A stretch of DNA of 64,000 nucleotides from Hanleya hanleyi (GCA_036873755.1 JAVTVY010033854.1:1-64000); one strand, 5' to 3'; positions 23,590-35,462 are shown, counted from the first letter of the stretch. Notes: generated by a model not told the origin, from the letters alone. A program made the numbers and translations.

Positions 23590-24168
23590 ACGTTTACACA
23601 CGAAAAACTCCTTTGTGTGTGACGGTAATAAAGCCGATTTTTTTGTCACTCCAAAAGCTGCCAAATAACATTTTTCTGGAAGATTACACACTGAAATATC
23701 CCCTCGAAAAAAGTGAGATGTTCAGTTGCATAAAAATGGAGATAAGATTGATCAAAATGTGCTCCCGGGCTTATTTTGATATTTTTGAGCCTTTTCATAA
23801 AGGGTTTTCTCCTGTAGCAAAAATATGACACCTCAAACCAAAACCATTCGTGGTTCTTTCCAATAAACAAACTTCCTTATATATTGTGTGAAAAATTATT
23901 TTGGTTTGAGGTGTCATATTTTTGCTATAAGAGAAAATCCTCACTGTAAATGCCTCAAAAATACCAAATCAAGACGAGAAGCACACTTTAATCAATCATA
24001 CCTCCATTTTTATACAACGAAGAATCGCAATTTTTTCGAGACTGATATTTCAGTATGTAAACTCCTAGAAAAATCTGATTTGGCATGTTTTGGATTGGAA
24101 AAAAAAATCAGCTTCATTACCTTCACACACAAGGGAATTATTCCCGTATTGTCGTCACATATCCTTTA
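23590..24168. mobile_element. foldback (MITE-like) element with ~280-bp arms
   Basis: The left arm (23590-23868) and right arm (23890-24168) are inverted copies joined by a ~20-bp spacer. Both contain GGTTTGAGGTGTCATATTTT and a GATATTTCAGT block. A third, single-arm copy lies at 43285-43560. Open frames on both strands here mirror one another and are not genes. Confidence 0.8.
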
Positions 24169-24169
24169 A

Positions 24170-25165
24170 TCTTTTCTGGCTACCTGTATACATATGATAT
24201 CAGGGCTTATTTCACTTGTCAAAAATTTGAGATTGTTCCGTCTTCTCCAATGCATTCCATCGTAATATTAACAATTATTTTATATTGAACTTTAATATTT
24301 TTCTAATCCTATGTGTAATGTGTAGTGCATTTAGACTGAGTTAGTTACTATATTAATCAACCCCAAGAGGAACCCCTTTACAGTGTATATTATTTACAGA
24401 TGTGTGCATTGAGTGGGATATTTTATAGTCTGACTAATCACGTGATCGAACTTGGCGATTCTATTCCGATTGGCCCAATTCCCTGCTCATTTGACGTTGC
24501 TCCCTGGTCTATATATAGCATTCACATTTGACTCTTTTAAGAACAAAGGGTACGAACGGGGTAGGCGGACTGAAACAACTGCCTGTGGATGGTGGTATAA
24601 AGAAAACCAAGGAGACAGCTGCTCTATAAACTTCAAAAGAAAATCCCTTAAGAAGTCACTCAAATTCAATGGAGAGAGACAATAGGTGCAGTATACGTTC
24701 AGTGTTAATATTCTGCTCACACAAAAGAATTAAATGCGACTCTCTCTCTCTCTCTCTCCATTGAGCATAAATAGACCTGTATCAAAATGTTAAAAGTTCA
24801 CGTGGTAAAAGTTTAGGCGATTAAAAAAAGTTCACAAAACCAAAAGTTCACAAGGTCAAATGACGTCACTGCTCAATGCTCCCTTTCACATTTCATATGT
24901 GGCCTGAACTTTCTTTTCTACTCTACTAACTCCAACCGCATGCCGCGTGCCGACGTATATTATGCAACCATGTACTCACAAAGAGGCTTCCGGGATGATG
25001 AGTATAAGAAGAGATAACTCCATTCGAAGTTTTATTATTATCACCCTTATGCACATTTACCTAAATCATACTGAAGCTATCTTATACAAAACACAACCAG
25101 CAAGGTACCATGATGACGTCATCAAACCAGAACACAATATATAGTGTAATACATGTTTTATCAAT
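24170..25165. other. no gene recognised
   Basis: AT-rich sequence with a (CT)n run at 24741-24760. A short open frame at 24452-24685 encodes a basic Lys/Arg-rich peptide without a recognisable domain, just after TATATATAG; not supported as a gene. Confidence 0.4.
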
Positions 25166-25531
25166 TACAAGCGTCTAGTCCGTCATTCATAATCCAGCCG
25201 TCGTCCATTAGAGAATATCCGCGTCCATAATCCAAAGACCTATTCCATATTCCATATAACAGTATTAGCACCAAATTCAAAAAGACAATCATAGTATACA
25301 TAAACATAGGCTTGTTTCCTGCAAGAGAGAAGCGGTCAACAGTTTTCAATGATGCCGGCAAGACATCATGATGTTCCAAAAATATCAAATCCGTATCGCT
25401 GATCAGTATTCTTAATCCATAATATTCGTTGTAAAGTCGTCATCTAAAGAATGATGTATCTCAGTCACGCTTTGATTGTGACTGTTCATATGAGTACCAT
25501 GAGGATCTTGAAGTACATGGGTTCATACGGC
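25166..25531 (-). repeat. Penelope-like element terminal repeat, 3' side
   Basis: Minus-strand sequence from GTATGAACCCATGTACTTCA to GAATGACGGACTAGACGC. It is the inverted partner of 29018-29390 and matches copies at 34939-35303 (plus), 37159-37427 (minus) and 18941-19320 (minus). Confidence 0.85.
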
Positions 25532-25565
25532 CCCTAGCCCCGGGTTAAGCGGAATTAGACACAAG

Positions 25566-26863
25566 TTACGAAACGTAGCGCCATAGATCTTGCACGCTAC
25601 GTTCGTATTTTGCTATCAGCATGCGATATGTATCGCCAAATTTGAGAAACTTTGAGTGGAGGCGCTTGATGGAATAGCCCTGTTTCATAAGTTTCTGCAA
25701 CAATGTTTTGTGACGTTGATTAAAATCATCACATTTAACACAGGATCTAGCAAATGCTACTAAGCGAGATATGTATACGCCATATGCAGGTCCCACTGGA
25801 ATATTACTATCCAGAAAGGGATAGTTTACGATGTCGAAATTGTAATCATCTCTTTTGTCATAAAGTCGACGAGAGAGAATGCCCGCTTCATTTTTATAGA
25901 GATAGAGATCTAAATAAGATGTGCCTGTAGGGCTATCTGTAGTTTCCTTCAAATCCAGTGAAGGTGGATATATATCCTTCACTGCGTCATTTATATAGCG
26001 ATTATCCACAGCGAGAAGATCGTCTATATAGCGTTTGGTGAATGAGAAGGAACGGGCTTTGAATGGATCGGTTTTTGAAAGCGCCTGCATATAGTCATAT
26101 TCATAAGAGAACAGATACAGGTCAGCCAACAGGGGTGCACAATTAGTACCCATTGGAATACCTATATGCTGCTGATATATTGTGTTGCCAAATTTCACAT
26201 AGATATTTTTAATGAGAAATTCAAGCAACTCTATAAACAAAGAAACATCCCATGAATGATATCTCTTGTATGTAGTCGAGCTAAAGAATGCTTTATGGCT
26301 TCCGACATTAATATATCTACGATCAGTTTTCTTGAACACAGATACTATTAATGAACTTATACGGTCAATAAGGTCCTGATGAGGGATTGTAGTATAGAGA
26401 GTGGAGAAATCCCATGTGGATACAAGTCTGTACGGTATGTGACCTTTAGCATCAAGTTCTTCCGTAAGACATTTTGAGTTTTTCAATATCCACATACATT
26501 CAACGCCAGAGTTCTTAGAAATAGTGGCGCAATACCTTTCCCAAAATACTTTTACCTCCTGAAGGGCCCTCGTCAATAGGGTTGAAAGAAGCTTGGTGGT
26601 GCAGCTTCTAGAATCAGCTATGAATCTAGCTTTGTATGGTGATTTATGCATTTTGGGAGTCCAGTATATTTTTGGTATGTCGTTATGATTGGTTGGAAGA
26701 TAAATACCTCTTTCCCTGAGAAAGTTTTTGTGATTGTTAAATAAATCTTCCAGAGTAAATGCAGTTTAGGAGTAAGTAGACGTATTTGATGAAGATATGT
26801 CTACACTCAATTCTTTAACCAGCACCTGGTAATAGTAATATTTACATATGAATATTATATTAT
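25566..26863 (-). mobile_element. Penelope-like element RT (C-terminal half of the protein)
   Basis: The 361-residue open frame at 26651-25566 carries Penelope-type RT motifs in order: FSTLYTTIPHQDL, GIPMGTNCAPLLADLYL, the catalytic RYIDDLLAVDN, YLDLYLYKN and the C-terminal CVKCDDFNQRHK thumb-like region. Upstream to 26863 the same protein continues (PKIYWTPKMHK-type motif) but with an in-frame stop. On the minus strand it lies downstream of the GIY-YIG segment 28942-27377. The two halves are separated by a 437-bp LINE tail (26864-27300). Stop TAA-proximal sequence leads directly into the terminal repeat. RT nearly intact, element dead. Confidence 0.92.
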
Positions 26864-27300
26864 TCTCAATTTGCTGCTCAATTTCGATGTGGTGTTTTGC
26901 CCTTAAGAATTGAGGTCGGTAGATACCGTGGAGAAAATGTTAATGATAGAATTTGTACATTATGTGACGCTAATCAAATTGAGAATGAAGAGCACTTTGT
27001 TTTTTACTGTTCTGTTTATGAAGATGAAAGACAATATTTGTTTAAAGACGTAGTTTTTGGAAATCTATCTAACGCTGATAAGCTGAAATACCTTTTTGAA
27101 ATCCACACAAGGAAATTTGGTCATTTTATCCGGAAAGCTGAAATGTTTTATATGCGTACCGTGCCACGTGATTTAAATATTCATTTGTTTAAAGTGGCTG
27201 ATAAGCCCGTATGGGCTGGGTGGTGTTGTGTAATGTTTGATATATTTGGTTTTGTTATGTACCTGCCACTATAAATAATAAAGAACTACTACTACTACTA
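26864..27300 (+). mobile_element. 5'-truncated LINE 3' end inserted in the Penelope-like element
   Basis: An open frame through 26897-27274 encodes a LINE C-terminus: LPLRIEVGRYRG, then the RT-associated zinc knuckle CTLC-x9-EEHFVFYC, and a short tail. Stop, AATAATAAAG and a (CTA)n tail follow, ending at 27300. Penelope-like coding sequence resumes on both sides, with ATTC/TTC shared at the junctions (candidate short target-site duplication). This LINE is oriented opposite to its host element. Confidence 0.85.
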
Positions 27301-28942
27301 TTCGGAGCTTTGTCTGCTGGGACTATGACGAATTTACTCTGGACATTTGCTAGAACTTCTTGCGAATTGAAGTTTCTCAGTACTTGTTTTGCTTGGGGAA
27401 GAATACTTCTGTCAATATGGCGGATTGTTTCAACGACCTTGCTCTTGGTGAGGTCCAGCCAATCAGCGAGTACTGTAGGTTCAACTTTTTCTCGCTTAGA
27501 CCAATAACGTACTGTTCTAATGCAGGAAGGACTATCTTCTGGTCGGCCTTCAGATTTATTCTTCTTGGCTCTCTATATTTAGGTCCTTTCATCAGGAGTA
27601 ATTTCAGATCCTTATCACTCACCACATCAAGGTCACCAGTCACAATGTGTTTGCATGGTGTATAGATAAATTTCGACAATTCACAATCACAACTATAGCC
27701 TCCTGACGTGTATAAGTTCCAGTCAAACTCCTTGACAGCATTGGAGTAATTGATTATTTTGGTGGCTATAGATTTAGTATAGTTATATGAAATGCAAGGA
27801 GGTTCTGTGAACTTGAAATAGTTTGGTACAGCGTTGCGTACCTCTGGATCATGCAGGATTCGAGGTAAATTAATGCTGTTCAGTCCTTTATCTAAGTAGT
27901 TGAGTTTCAAGAAAAGCCGATCTTGAGATGTTTCGATTATGTTCACTGGACGATACAACCGAAAATACGCTATATCTTGACATACTTTACTGATTTTTGA
28001 TGGTATTATATTTCCTGAAGACGCAGATTGTTGTATATCTCTGGCTATTTGATTTAAAGCTCTCATAGGTAACGAATACAGAACTGTACGTAAGCTATGT
28101 ATACTATTGGGTGCGTTAGTTAAACCCACTAAGTAATTTAAAGTGATATGATCGTGAATCATCGAACTATTAAACTTTCGCCAACCATGGCTGCGTTGTC
28201 TCCGTTGATGGGGTTTAAATAGTTGTGTAATGTTGGATATATTTGAACGGCGGTTTGTAGCATTGCCGAACCCACTGACATTATCATTTAAACCAAACGG
28301 AAACACTGACCCAAGTTCTAGCATCCAGAATAATTCCCGCTCTCGGATTTTTCTCTCAAATCCAAAGGGGGAATCCTTAGTAGATGGATAGACGACGTCT
28401 ATGATCTGAATACTAAAGTTATCCCAGCCATGGTAGGGTCCAGAAAAATGTCTACCTATAAGCAATTGCTTTTTCCTAACGGATTTTCTGTGACCGTTCA
28501 CCCTCAGATGGAGTCTTTGGGTGGTCTTGCCAACATACTGTTGACCACACTTCTTACAGGAAACTAAATAAATACAGTTTGTAGTAGAACAACTAAGATC
28601 AACATACGAGTTAACAGAATGTGAGTTACCAGTTAACGCGGAACTAAATGAAGCTGACGTATTAAAGAGTGGACACGTGAGACATCCACGATGTCCACAC
28701 TTAGAAAATTTGAAATTATTACATGTAGAATTCGGTGCTAAACAATCATCAAGCGCAATATTACAAGGTTTGATGCCGTGGCCTTGCTTTGCTGTCAGAA
28801 ATATATCTGTGATTTGGATTGAAAAAGGTCTTAGTGCATTTCGAACTATTAGAGACTCGGCCGAGAAACCTGCACTAAGGTTCCTCGGGTCTGTCTCAAT
28901 ATTATTTCTTTGTATTGTATCCATTATATCACCCAGATACAC
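27301..28942 (-). mobile_element. Penelope-like element GIY-YIG half (N-terminal, Naiad-type order)
   Basis: 521-residue open frame at 28942-27377. Near the N-terminus is a Cys/His cluster (KCGHRGCLTCPLF), followed by a GIY-YIG-type nuclease core: IYLVSCKKCGQQYVGKT, LRVNGHRKSV and a downstream HF. The rest is the conserved linker (GPKYREPRRIN). A frameshift near 27550-27570 separates it from the RT-entry region, which is readable in another frame to FVIVPADKAPN at 27301. Canonical Penelope elements have GIY-YIG after the RT; here the nuclease precedes the RT, the arrangement published for Naiad/Chlamys PLEs, which also carry a CCHH insert. Classification is therefore well supported by order plus motif. 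Confidence 0.88.
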
Positions 28943-29017
28943 TACAGCAATTCAGCACATGGTTGTACATAACATTGCATCATTTTGTCATACACAACAT
29001 GAACATGTAGGAGGCGT

Positions 29018-29390
29018 ATGAACCCATGTACTTCAAGATCCTCATGGTACTCATATGAACAGTCACAATCAAAGCGTGACTGAGATACATCATTCTCTAG
29101 ATGACGACTCTACCACGATTATTATGGATTAAGACTACTGATCAGCGATACAGATTTTATATCTTTGGAACATCATGATGTCTTGTCGGCATCATTGAAC
29201 ACTTTTGACCTCTTCTCTCTTGCAGGAAACCAGCCTATGTTTATGTATACTATGACTGTCTTTTTGAATTTGGTGCTAATACTGTTAAATGGAATATTGA
29301 ATAGATCTTTGGATTATGGACGCGGATATTCTTTAATGGACGACGGCAGAATTATGAATGACGAACTAGGCGCTTGTAATGTAAAATTTC
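29018..29390 (+). repeat. Penelope-like element terminal repeat, 5' side, inverted
   Basis: Plus-strand GTATGAACCCATGTACTTCA to GAATGACGAACTAGGCGC. It is an inverted copy of 25166-25531, so the element is bounded by inverted rather than direct terminal repeats. About 92-95% alike. Confidence 0.85.
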
Positions 29391-29399
29391 TCTGAATAT

Positions 29400-30215
29400 T
29401 CAAAATAATTATTTTATCATTAATACTTCAGAATCATCACTGTCCGAGTCGTATTCCCCACCTTTCACTTTCTCGAATAAATACTTCCTCTGTTTGATAC
29501 TGCGTTTGATATATTCCTCACATTTGATTTTTTTTTTAATTTGAAGTTGACTACCTTCTCATGACATCTGACCACGTGGTCGTTAACCTTGCGACGTATT
29601 CTCATAACTCCGTATTACATACTACTGTTTCCTCGCATCGATATTATCACCATATTTATCTTTCTCCAGACATTCTATTTGATACATCTCTCAGTATTAG
29701 TAGGCTGATCTCTCTAGGATGAATGCCTTCTTCATCATCTGTTCTACTGAGGAGAATTGTCTTCGACGTTGTCCAATTCCTCTCATATTTATGAGCTGAC
29801 GCTGCCCTTTTGGCCCATCAACTGAACTTCGTTTGAACCAAGGTGAGGCGAACCTCGTATATAACCTGTCTCCAGTTTGTACTAATTATATAGTTTTTTT
29901 CAGTCCCTATTGCTTTACAACTTTGTCGATGTAACGCTTCGGATTACATTTGCTTTCAACGTTTGATATTCCCGAGTATTTGGTTTCAGATAGATAAATA
30001 GATGTGCATAAAGCCAAGGGATGGCGTCTTCTTACATTTTCATAAGGTAGTCGTTGGGGATTAATACGACTACCTAATGATGCAATTTGATGCGTGTCAA
30101 TGATATTATTATAAAGAACCACACACTGGCAATTCAACATCTCTTGAACATGCTTTGCAATAAGTAAATAACAGATAAGTTGTCATGGTGCGATCATTTG
30201 GTGAACTAGCCTCGA
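29400..30215 (-). pseudogene. decayed packaging-type ATPase remnant
   Basis: On the minus strand at ~30215-30140 a segment resembling SHHDNLSVIYLLQS is followed, in a shifted frame (30140-29907), by LNCQCVVLYNN and SLGSRINPQ. These parallel SHHRNLSVIYLTQ, LNCQYFVLFSN and FGSRIYPQ of the intact ATPase at 22065-23261. Farther on, ~29520-29410 encodes a Lys-rich then Asp/Ser-rich tail (DSDSDDSEV) consistent with a gene 3' end. The Walker motifs are absent. It adjoins the inverted-repeat arm at 30237. Confidence 0.65.
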
Positions 30216-30236
30216 ATTCTCAGTAGAATGTTAAAG

Positions 30237-31450
30237 GAGATTTCTGGGCCATGTAAGCCATGGAAGCCGGGGAGGTCACAAAAAAAAATTAAATAAAAAA
30301 ACAAATAATAATAAAATAGGTCACGAGGTCACCATAAGTAGGTCACCATATCTTCATAAATAGGTCGGTATGACCTTATATAGTTAGGGTAGTAGGTTAT
30401 TATGACGTCATAACTAGGTCAAGACGACCTTTGTAACAAGGCTAGTAGGTCGAAGTGACGTCACAGTCAATGGGTTTCACCTCCAACATAGTCTTGCACC
30501 ATGTTGCGCAATACAGCTGATACACATATAGTCTCTCTATATACATTTAAGAGAGTGTCTATCCCTTCCAACTAAATATACTTACTAAGAGAATGTACAT
30601 ACGAAATCGCCGTTTGTTCCATCGCGTTCCTCGAGATAAGACCTTTAAATTATGTATTAAGCATTTTTCCTAACTCTATTAGATTTCTCGCTTATCTCTA
30701 CCGCTGGTCTCTAATCAGTGGTTCGTTGTACACCGAGTTGTGTATATCGTTATTAACTGTAAGACTGCTCCAGAACCTTTACGTGTATTCTTACGTACGA
30801 TATTATACGCTCAGATGTATATCCCCTTATTAACGAATAGGTCGAGCTCGCCTAAAATCAAATCGGTTACCTGAATTTCGCCTTATTGTGCATTATCGGG
30901 TATTCCCCCGTGCTACGTCAAATGGAGTCACAGTCAATGATGAATGTGTTTCATTCTCATCACACATATACGTATCGAACGAAGAATTTCGACTAATTAT
31001 GTCATACTATTCAATATATAAGTATGTTGGTTCGAGAAAAGTTTAGAGTGAGTGTCCGTTTGAATTAACCAGCTAAGTAAATACACCGAAGTCGTATGGA
31101 TTCCTATGTTGATACTGTTGAATGCGGCATGAAATGCGTAACTTCCGTAGTTATGCTCCTAGAGCGTCCAAATTTTGTTTTGGAGTACAAATATATATAT
31201 ATATATTTTTTTAACTTGTCACTTGCCGATTTTTGTCACATTTTCTATAAATTATCGATGGCGATATCTCGGAAACTAAGACAGATAGAGACTCGCGGCT
31301 TGCGGCGTCGTATTCCTCTCGTATAGATGTACGCCGCAATTGGACGATAATTAGTGTTACGTGATTTGACGATTTCTCATAAAATAAGCGACATACGCGC
31401 ACGCTGTTTGTGGCCTTGTATTCCTCGTATCGAGGTCTACCGTAAACCCA
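30237..31450 (+). repeat. long inverted repeat, left arm
   Basis: Matches 36063-37655 in reverse complement, from GGGCCATG (next to a Lys/Asn-coding A-rich run) through TGACGTCA-containing and ATCGCCG blocks, ATGCGGCATGAAATGCGTAA and the AACAGCGTGCGCG block. Arms are ~85-90% alike. They may be terminal inverted repeats of a DNA element; no transposase was found between them. Confidence 0.75.
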
Positions 31451-33020
31451 CACAGCAAACAATAGTGGACCACTGGTGGCAGTGGAGCGGGCTCTAGTGG
31501 CACAGGCGGCATCGGGAACCGGAACGGCCCGGGCCGCCGATAAATTTGGAGCGTCCAACTCATCTGACGTGTGGATGACGTCGGGGCTACAAACGATCAC
31601 CGACGCCTTGGTGGTACCACGTAACATTAATGATTAATCGTTGGTCAAAACAAATGTCATAAATAAATTATATTATTTTTGACCAGTTTGATCGCATAAT
31701 TATTCAGTTATATCTACAACTTTATTTGTGATGGGCCTACGTATAAAATTAATTTCATTTACTGAGGGAAATTTCTGCCGACTTTGGGCGCGAAATTCTT
31801 GTTCAGTTACTTGCGCGGTACTGTGATCGTCTACCTGAGAGATGCGTTCAAACCTGCATGTAAGACCAGCCAGAAATTCTGTGATTTGCTTTTAATTTCT
31901 GCCACGGAGATTCACTCTCCAGATAAACATGTTCCAAGAGTTCCATCACATTTTCCTAGCATGTCAGTTTATTGTTACGGTAAGATTCTATAAACAAATC
32001 AAGTGGTTTTTTGTTGTTCTAGCATGCATAGTAAATGGATTATGTAGACGCCATATTTCGTTGCTTGTTCAGCGAACACATTAATTAGTGCCTTTGTCGC
32101 AAAGTTAATGTAATCATTTGATCGGTGAAACGTCAATAAAATTTATTGGTTTGGCAAACGACGTATTAATTAATTAATTTAACTCGGAGAAACAATTGGC
32201 ACAGGCTCAGGCAAACGTTATCGTCGCGTCAAAAAACGAGATTTACCTCCCTTTAATATTGTTGCATTGTTATACAGAGTTGTCTCCCTCATGTGGTGCA
32301 ATGTTTTTATAGTTCATAAATTTACAGACTAAACAGTTCAAAGATTAAGTATTATGGTTATACGTATTCAGCCTATTTTGAACGAGATATTAAATATTTC
32401 TGGAAGGATAATGTAGCGATTCGTCAGCCTAATAGAATGAAAACATAATTTCCTACAGGATCAGCATTTGATATGAATTTCCAGCTTATACCCTGAAATC
32501 ATGGAGCATCATGATATGTTGTATGATTTCCTGAAACATGTTAATCAATTAAACCCATAATATCACTGACACATCACTGATCAGCTGATCTGATTTATCA
32601 TCTCCTAAGCATCCCTTTATTGCGCATTATCTCATAGGCTATTTTCCTCCTTTCTCCTTTTCGGGGATTGCCCTGTTAGTTTCTACTGTGTATGTTTAAA
32701 GGCATATCTTGGGCTCAGTTGAGGTCTTGTTTATAATGAAACCCATTTTGTAATCGAAGAGAATTTAAGCATTACACGCACTGCTAACTCTGGTTGGGAC
32801 GGGACGCAGGCTGTTTTAATTAGTCTGAATGGTTTGCTTTTGCAATTCTCCCTTGAGGTTTAGTTTGATAACATGATTACGGCCAGAGATATATATTGAA
32901 CCACTGGTGATATTCTGCATATGATCTTACATTCGTATAAAGCTTGACAGTAGAAAAATCCTTGTTTTCAATCATTAATATCAGGATAATTTTGACCAAT
33001 GCCTTGTCTGCTTCTGTTTT
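31451..33020. other. interior of the inverted-repeat pair; no gene recognised
   Basis: Mostly AT-rich. A G/C-richer open frame overlapping 31357-31627 on the minus strand partly coincides with the arm end and has no domain. TTAATTAATTAATTT at 32166-32180 is low complexity. Confidence 0.4.
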
Positions 33021-33022
33021 AG

Positions 33023-33210
33023 AGTGCAGGAGGAAACATCACCTGAAAACTAACGATAAAGAGCTTGAAACAGCAGTCGGCGGTCGGAATAATTCATGTG
33101 ATCAAGGTGACAGGCGAAGGAGCCGAGCTGACAAAGCAGCATCATTCAAAAAGTCTGGAGATAGTCGGCTTGAAGCATTTGCTTTGTCCCAAAATTATGA
33201 TTTAATTTAA
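33023..33210 (+). CDS. possible terminal coding exon, unknown protein
   Basis: A pyrimidine-rich tract and acceptor-like TTCTGTTTTAG ends at 33022. From 33023 an open frame of ~62 codons runs to the stop ending at 33210, encoding a hydrophilic basic peptide (CRRKHH, GDRRRSRADKAASFKKSGDSR) that ends YDLI. Base composition is richer in G/C than its surroundings. It could be the last exon of a plus-strand host gene, for example a cytoplasmic tail. There is no homology I recognise, and chance is a real alternative. Confidence 0.3.
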
Positions 33211-33674
33211 TATATCCACTAGGCTTTTGAATATTGTGTTGTGTTTTTGTAGTCCCTTTAAAATCTGAATTAGGAAACTTAGTATTCTTAGAAAAGATAT
33301 AATTTTAAATTTTGAACAACATCAAAAACACTGAAAACATTTGGAAAAATTGATCGTGGAATTTTTATGCCAAGAATGTTGTTTTGAATATAAAATTCTC
33401 GAAGATTTTAATTCTTCTTGTGTGTCATGACAATCGACTGAAATAAAATCTTCGATATGAGAGCTGGCAAAAGAATGAGATTACTCCTTTATCATGACCT
33501 TCTGAGCTGAAAAATGGAGTCTTACACGCCTTCTTTGGTGAAAATGTTGCTTCTTGAAAAGAAGACTACATCATGTCGTGTTAATTAGTAGGTGCAGCTG
33601 ATTGTCTAGTTGAAAGTACACCGAATCCTCGAACATTTCAATCGCATGTAATTTTTGAGCAAAATACGATCATT

Positions 33675-33877
33675 ACACTAAATTTATCCCTGTGAAATCA
33701 TAATGATTACGAAATAATGGATTATTTGTTGATTTTGGACCATTTTGTGAAGTGTACTAAATAAATATTTATGATCATATATTCATTTATTACACTTCGA
33801 AAAATGGTCCAAAATCAACAAATAATCCATTATTTCTTTATCATTTTAATGATTTTAGAGGGTGATTAAATTTACTT
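33675..33877. mobile_element. MITE-like foldback element, ~200 bp
   Basis: A ~45-bp near-perfect stem (33711-33758 with 33790-33836, including ATTTGTTGATTTTGGACCAT) encloses a ~31-base AT-rich loop. Outside it, AAATTTA...TAATGATT sequences also pair, extending the element to about 33675-33877. Confidence 0.75.
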
Positions 33878-33943
33878 TAATGATTTATTTTGTCTAAAAA
33901 TTGGATGTGATTGAAATATTTGAGGATTTCGAGGAATTCGGGG

Positions 33944-34118
33944 AATGGCTGGCAATGTTCACCCGGCTGTTGATCAGTCAGAAACATTCTTGCGATGCTG
34001 GAAATATTCTAATAATTCAATCACTCGGGGAATCACTTCCTATGATTAAATTATTAGAGTATTTACATCATCACAAGATTGATCAACAGCCGTGTGAGCA
34101 ATAGCAGCCATTGTCAAG
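33944..34118. mobile_element. second MITE-like foldback element, ~175 bp
   Basis: Two ~80-bp arms: AATGGCTGGCAATGTTCACC ... CGGCTGTTGATCA pairs with TGATCAACAGCCGTGTGAGC ... CAGCCATT, and AATATTCTAATAATTCAATC pairs with GATTAAATTATTAGAGTATT. The open frame crossing it (33901-34104) is explained by the inverted repeat. Confidence 0.7.
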
Positions 34119-34202
34119 CCAACAATTGAGTCAACAGTGGCAGCCACTGGTGGACCGAAGTAATCGGGCCACCGCTGGGCCGATGAGCAAAACTTTAGTG
34201 GT

Positions 34203-35303
34203 CATGGGATGTTTCTTTGTTTATAGAGTTGCTTGAATTTCTCATTAAAAATATCTATGTGAAATTTGGCAACACAATATATCAACAGCATATAGGTATT
34301 CCAATGGGTACTAATTGTGCACCCCTATTGGCTGACCTATATCTGTTCTCTTATGAATATGACTATATGCAGGCGCTTTCAAAAACTGATCCATTCAAAG
34401 CCCGTTCCTTCTCATTCACCAAACGCTATATAGACGATCTTCTCGCTGTGGATAATCGCTATATAAATGACGCAGTGAAGGATATATATCCACCTTCACT
34501 GGATTTCACTGGATTTGAAGGAAACTACAGATGACCCTACAGGCACATCATATTTAGACCTATATCTCTATAAAAATGAAGCGGGCCTTCTCTCTCGTCG
34601 ACTGTATGACAAAAGAGATGATTACAATTTGGACATCGTAAACTATCCCTTTCTGGACAGCAATATTCCAGTGGGGCCTGCATATGGCGTATACGTATCA
34701 CGCCTAGTAGCATTTGCTAGATCCTGTGTTAAATGTGACGATTTTAATCAACGTCACAAAACATTGTTGCAGAAACTTATAAAACAGGGCTATTCCACCA
34801 AGCGCCTCCACTCAAAGTTTTCAAATTTGGCGATACATATCGCATGCTGATAGCAAAATACGAACGTAGCGTGCAAGATCTATGGCGCTACGTTTCGTAA
34901 CTTGTGTCTAATTCCGCTTAACCCGGGGCTAGGGGCCGTATGAACCCATGTACTTCAAGATCCTCATGGTACTTATATGAACAGTCACAATCAAAGCGTG
35001 ACTGAGATACATCATTCTTTAGATGACGACTTTACAACGAATATTGTGGATTAAGAATACTGATCAGCGATACGGATTTGATATTTTTGGAACATCATGA
35101 TGTCTTGCCGGCATCATTGAAAACTGTTGACCGCTTCTCTCTTGCAGGAAACAAGCCTATGTTTATGTATACTATGATTGTCTTTTTGAATTTGGTGCTA
35201 ATACTGTTATATGGAATATGGAATAGGTCTTTGGATTATGGACGCGGATATTCTCTAATGGACGACGGCTGAATTATGAATGACGGACCAGACGCTTGTA
35301 ATT
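34203..35303 (+). mobile_element. 5'-truncated Penelope-like element copy
   Basis: Starts abruptly inside the RT (before MFIELLEFLIKN) and runs through GIPMGTNCAPLLADLYL, RYIDDLLAVDN and the C-terminal region to the full terminal repeat ending at 35303. Relative to the 25.6-kb copy it has a 10-base tandem duplication (TTCACTGGAT) near 34505-34524 that shifts the frame, and a single-base deletion near 34818 that truncates the C-terminus. Otherwise ~97% alike, so truncation and decay are recent. Confidence 0.9.
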
Positions 35304-35309
35304 TTTCTT

Positions 35310-35462
35310 CTTTTCCTCCTCCTCCTCCTCCTCCTCCTTTCCCACTCTTCCTCCTCCTCCTCGTCCTCCTCATTCCTCACTCCTCCTCCTCCTCCTCCTC
35401 CTCATTCCCCACTCTTCCTCCTCCTCCTCATTCCTCACTCTTCCTCCTCCTCTTCCTCCTCA
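35310..35462 (+). repeat. (TCC)n-rich pyrimidine tract
   Basis: CTCCTCCTCCTCCT runs directly after the end of the Penelope-like copy. Proline/serine- or leucine-rich open frames here are low-complexity artefacts. Confidence 0.9.

Noticed and set aside
23529..24288. Open frames on both strands
   Set aside because: Explained by the foldback element's inverted arms and the single-arm copy at 43.3 kb.
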